Shown here in pieces: positions 59,994 to 64,000 of a stretch of DNA of 64,000 nt. The notes beneath the pieces are model-generated. The model did no database searches. It was not told where the DNA came from and worked only from the letters and a program-made list of their open reading frames with translations. The DNA comes from Sequoia sempervirens. Its lineage: Eukaryota > Streptophyta > Pinopsida > Cupressales > Cupressaceae. Where the stretch lies: NCBI GenBank assembly GCA_007258455.2, contig VDFB02187482.1, positions 124,001 through 188,000 of the forward strand. The letters are read 5' to 3'. The translations under genes and the position numbers were made by a program. The stretch's first letter is position 1, and the number at the start of each line of letters is the position of its first letter.

Positions 59994-61763
59994 TGTTACA
60001 CCCCAATTGTATAGCTACTACTGCATAGGGAAATGCACTATAATGATTGAATCTTTTAGATGAATAAAACATGTTGTTCTTGTTATCAAATGATTGTCTC
60101 ATTTGTGTGATACTTCTATTGATGTAATTTTGAATAAATGTTGCATATAAGTTATGGAATAATGTTTATTCTAACTTTTGAGATGTTTTATGTAAAATGC
60201 TTTGTTTTGAGCATATGACTTCCGTCGTCGTATCATGATGTGCAGGAAAGAGGATCATTCCTCCAGGCAGAGGAGAGATATCACTCGGGGAGGAGCTTGG
60301 TCGGGTAAACAGTAACGGGTACCAATTGAGCATACACACACACAATAGACTGAGTAAGCTAAGTCAGTATGTCGAGTTAAAGGTAAGTCATTTATAGGCT
60401 TGTTTATTGACATTAAGAGTCTAGTTTCACTTCCTTGTGCTTTGTGAGTAATGATTGTTTAATGTCAGACTTTCTATACGGTGACTCCCTGTATTAATGA
60501 TGCAAAGATATATGTAAAAGGTTACATATACTCATGTATACATCGTGTACCCGTATCTGTAGGTACAGACATATCAATACATGTGTACATTAAGCAAACG
60601 GATATGCTCATACACGTGTCAACATGTATGTATGTATACATACGTATATACAAGAGTATATATGGTTATACACATATAAATACATATATACTCCGCCTTA
60701 TAGCTGTGGTGAAAATAATATTTGATATTATTGCCTAGCAAATTTACATATATATTTATGTATAAATGTATATATTAACGATGTGATTATATTTAAGGAT
60801 ATATACATAAATACATAAATGAATGTGTAAATATTTATATATTTATATATTTTGTTAAGTATAGAATATATGTATTAATGTTAAATTAATATATGCTTAT
60901 ATATAAATATATAAATATATAATATTAAATATTTAAAATGAAAACATTTATAAACTTCAAAGTAAAAATATTTGCAAATATTTAAAAGAATTAACATTGA
61001 ACTCCAATTAATAAAGTTAAAAGAATTATATCTTTTAACATATGCAATTTATTGGAGAGGAAAATTAAAAGGAAAAGTAGCCGCTAGTCTTAAGGAAATA
61101 TTGCAAAGTATCGAACTTTTCTAAAAGAGAAATATTTGAATGCAAACATTTGAAAAATAAATAAAACTCAGCCATGAGCTTTCCCGTGAAAAATGAGGAA
61201 GTCTTCAGCGCAACAAATATGGAGGAAGAAGCTTTCAAACTGGAAAATAGGAAATGCCAACAAGATTTTTGTGCTGTAACAAGCTGAGCCTTGACCTAAA
61301 ACGCAGCAAAGTGAGTCATTCAATTTTATGCGACTGGCAAAAAACGTGTTCCGTATAGGTGACATTTTTGGAGATTTGAGTTGAAAATTTCTGCATTTGC
61401 TGGCTCTATGGAGGTCAAATCACTCCTTTGTAAGGTGACTTAGGGTTTAGACATTTGCCAAGTGACGTTTAACTGAGTTTATACGCCTGGTTGTCATTTT
61501 ACATGCCCAAAATGGAGGAAACAATTGCTAATACGGGCTTATAAATACTTACCCAACCATCCATTGAAATATACCTTGTGCAATTTATCATTGTCGAATT
61601 GGAGAGTTATCTTGTTAGTTTCTAAGCTACTGCTGTGAGTTTGCTATTGTTGCATTTCATCTTATTATTTAGAGTGTGAGAACTAGAGTTTGTAACAGGT
61701 GCAATTATTAGACTATGCTAAAATACCTTTTAGGAAGAAGTAAAATAGCAATTTCCAGTGTGT
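59994..61763 (+). mobile_element. W2: LTR of the W family, truncated by the third G-type LTR
   Basis: Starts TGTTACACCCC after TTAAGA of the T LTR. It matches W1 at the start and in the CTCCAGG...GAGATATCACT segment (60260-60310 versus 51095-51130). A TATA box is at 61540-61548. At 61764 a G-type LTR interrupts it. The middle (60700-61100) is very AT-rich. Confidence 0.85.
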
Positions 61764-64000
61764 TGATGTGATTTTTGTAACCGCACCAATCAGCAGAACA
61801 AAATAGTCTGAAGGCTACTCCGTTCTCTCTTGATCAAAGTATTCCGTGCGCTAAGATTGCAAGAAAGTTCGCACGTTCAACTCCAAGGTTCTGAAATACT
61901 TAGAATACCCTCAGTTGGTTTGATGTGAATTGTTGTTTTCACGAGGTGACTTACACAATTGTTCAGGATTCTTGCAGTTAACAACAAATGGATGGTTGGA
62001 AGGGATTTGTATAATGCGGATGATTTAGCAATAAGTACGTTTCCTAAAACTAACCAAAGATGAACGGAAAGTAAATGAGTGAAAGGGTGAGAAAGTACTA
62101 GATTCTATTCAAAATGCAAGATATGTGGAGCTCAATTTCAGCAGACTTTAACCGAATTTCACCTAGCCTCACGTCGGACAGCTTCAGCAAAATTGGTGCA
62201 ATCTTCAAAGGGATAGCAAAAGATATTCAGATTACAATTTAGCATACATATACCATCAAGACGACGCATATAAGCATACAAATCACAATCGAAGTTAAAC
62301 TCAAGATAATTTCCAGTCGACCACGCAAGGCAAACTTATCATCAACAAGTTGCTAGTGGTATGGAATGAAGCTACCTCAATAAAACACCACACATCCAAA
62401 GTAAACTACTTGCATGAAATGAAAATTATGCTACTTTATGCTACTTGGATCCGAAAGGATGAAGAGACCTTGCTAGCTATCCATGACAAAGACGAATTCC
62501 ACCGTCAATGAGAAGATCTATTATCATGAAAGTTTTACACAACAATCTCAACGAAAGTTTTCAAAGGGAAAACTTTCCTTCTTCTCCACACTATGCTAAG
62601 CTATTAAACAAAATGCCTCTCTGCTCTGATCTCCAATCTCTAGTCTAATCTAATGTCTAATGTGTTACAAATGAGGGGGACTCCCCCTTTTATAGATAGC
62701 CCAGTCCAAAGGACGGCTAAGATTACAATCAAAAGAGTGGCTAAGATTAAGCCACCTCAGCCCTAACCCTAAAATCTGCCAGAATGGGGAGTGGTGTAAT
62801 AAATGAGCAAAGATTCCCACTCACTCCCAAAAATAGTAAAGGCAATTAATGCCCACAATCAGTCTTCTAGAAGATCCTCGTCCAGTAGTGCATTCCCATT
62901 CTCCTTCTCTCTGCTGCAAACTCAATGAACCTGCCAAGTACAACCTCAACCTCCTGAACTAAAATGGGTGGAATGCAATCAAGCTGGAACTCTAACACCG
63001 TGATTGATGGTTCGTGCCTCGCACAAGATTTTCTCCAAGCAACTAAGGAATCCTGCGTGCTCTGAATCAAGCTGGAGAAAGTGGAAGTGTTCTCAAAGTC
63101 ATCCTATACGAAGGTCTTCACCTCTGAAAAGTAAGGCACCAGCCTACCCCTCAAATTATCAGCAGTTACCTCATTTGGATTCAACCGCCTAGCAAATATG
63201 GCCTCGAAGGTATTCTGGACTCCATCAATGATATTGGCCATTTCCTTCCGTACCCTAGTTGAATCCGCCTGTGCTGCATCGAAGAAACCACGTCCCGTGA
63301 TTGTTGAAGAATACCATCTAGAAAAGTGGTACCTGTCATTCTCCTGAATGACTCCTCCATCAATCAGCAACCGCAAAGGAACATGCCTCAATGCCTCAAG
63401 ACGCTGAATAACCTTGCTCTGATAAACAGAAGCATCTCCCCAAGCCTGATCAACTGCCTCCATACGTGCCAAAATACTAGAGGCCTGCTGAAAAGCAAGA
63501 GCAAGGTCCTCCATAAACTTTTCTGTCTCAGCACGAACTCCTGTAACCCACTTGTCTGCCTCCTGTGCCATCTTCCCCAACTCCAACAAGCCACTAATCG
63601 ACTCCCTAGGTATCTCAGGTGGAAGCTCTATCGCTGGAACCTCCTGCCCACGAGGACGAGACAACTGCTGTACATATCCAATCAAAGCCTTATGCTCTCT
63701 TTTCAACTTCTTGTACTTTCCTTCCTTTTTAAATAACCTGTCCTTGAGGGCGAGGTAGGAGTTATCACACTCTACAATCTGTGCACCTGTGGGGCTTCCT
63801 AACTCCAAAGTTGTGACCACATAATTCTCAGGTACTGCTTCATCTCGGTCACAATCAACTTGTGGCACTGCCATGTGAAGGGTGTGAGAGCCATCCTCTC
63901 CAGTGGAAATCTTTGAAAACTTTCGTGCTCTCTTCTTTTGTGGAGGCGCACTGATTATGTTCAAAAACTCTTCCATCTCAACTGCTGGATCAATTTCTTC
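61764..64000 (-). mobile_element. third G-type LTR, left portion, with ORF-X copy 3
   Basis: The minus-strand end CACATCA lies at 61764, and from there the sequence matches 12827 onward through U5, the TATA box with GC palindrome (62676-62696), and ORF-X. It is close to copy 1 (roughly nine bases in ten by eye). It is followed on the left by unrelated W2 sequence, without a primer site or gag, so it is either a 3' LTR or a solo LTR. It continues past the right edge. Confidence 0.88.
62867..64000 (-). pseudogene. ORF-X copy 3, C-terminal part
   Basis: From the window edge to about 63104 the frame is open for at least 290 codons. It reads through EEFLNIISAPPQKKRARKF, a basic nuclear-localisation-like patch, then KKEGKYKKLKREHKALIGY and the helical C-terminal domain. 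A stop at about 63103 (TAG in place of a Gln or Trp codon) and a frameshift near 62910 break the last ~75 codons, which are otherwise as in copy 1. In the 63830-63860 interval copy 3 is intact where copy 1 has a stop and shift, so each copy has its own damage and the ancestor was open. Confidence 0.82.

Overview
The window is plant nuclear DNA made almost entirely of nested LTR retrotransposons, with two exons of one host gene. The kilobase-scale and larger LTRs, several layers of nesting, one solo hAT-type DNA transposon and the very large gaps around the host exons suggest a large-genome seed plant, most likely a gymnosperm such as a conifer. That assignment is an inference. No rRNA, tRNA or CRISPR features were seen.

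Positions 1-21355 hold one minus-strand Ty3/gypsy element that I call G. Its 5' LTR (21355 to 12827, about 8.5 kb) is exceptionally long and carries a large open reading frame, here 'ORF-X', upstream of the LTR's own TATA box. A primer-binding-like site, gag, protease, an archaeal-type RNase H placed before the RT, RT, RNase H and integrase follow, down to 3391. The start of the 3' LTR (2391 to 240) runs off the left edge. Two LTRs of a second family (gypsy-2) interrupt G, at 1-239 and 6560-8496.

G itself sits in the RNase H region of gypsy-2 (minus strand; its coding remnant is 21356-24520 and its 5' LTR is 24706-26568). Gypsy-2 in turn sits in a decayed Ty1/copia element (plus strand, 26569-31360), which also carries a gypsy-2 solo LTR at 28106-30030.

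Two exons at 32259-33155 and 33272-33580 match the plant RST1/focadhesin-like protein, a partner of the cytoplasmic RNA exosome. No other exon of it was recognised, so if the gene is intact its flanking introns exceed 30 kb on each side. Two solo LTRs (34153-35649 and 37159-39474) follow.

From 41624 to the right edge lies a non-autonomous LTR element, T, with about 1.9-kb LTRs and only about 0.76 kb of internal sequence. It has been invaded by a complete 6.6-kb solo G-type LTR with its own diverged ORF-X (41690-48283), a 3.75-kb solo LTR W1 (50809-54558), a 3.9-kb hAT transposon (55991-59914), and a second W LTR (59994-61763). W2 is itself broken by a third G-type LTR carrying ORF-X (61764 to the edge).

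The most interesting system is the G family: a Tat-like gypsy element whose giant LTR contains a long protein-coding frame that is conserved in three copies of two divergent subfamilies.
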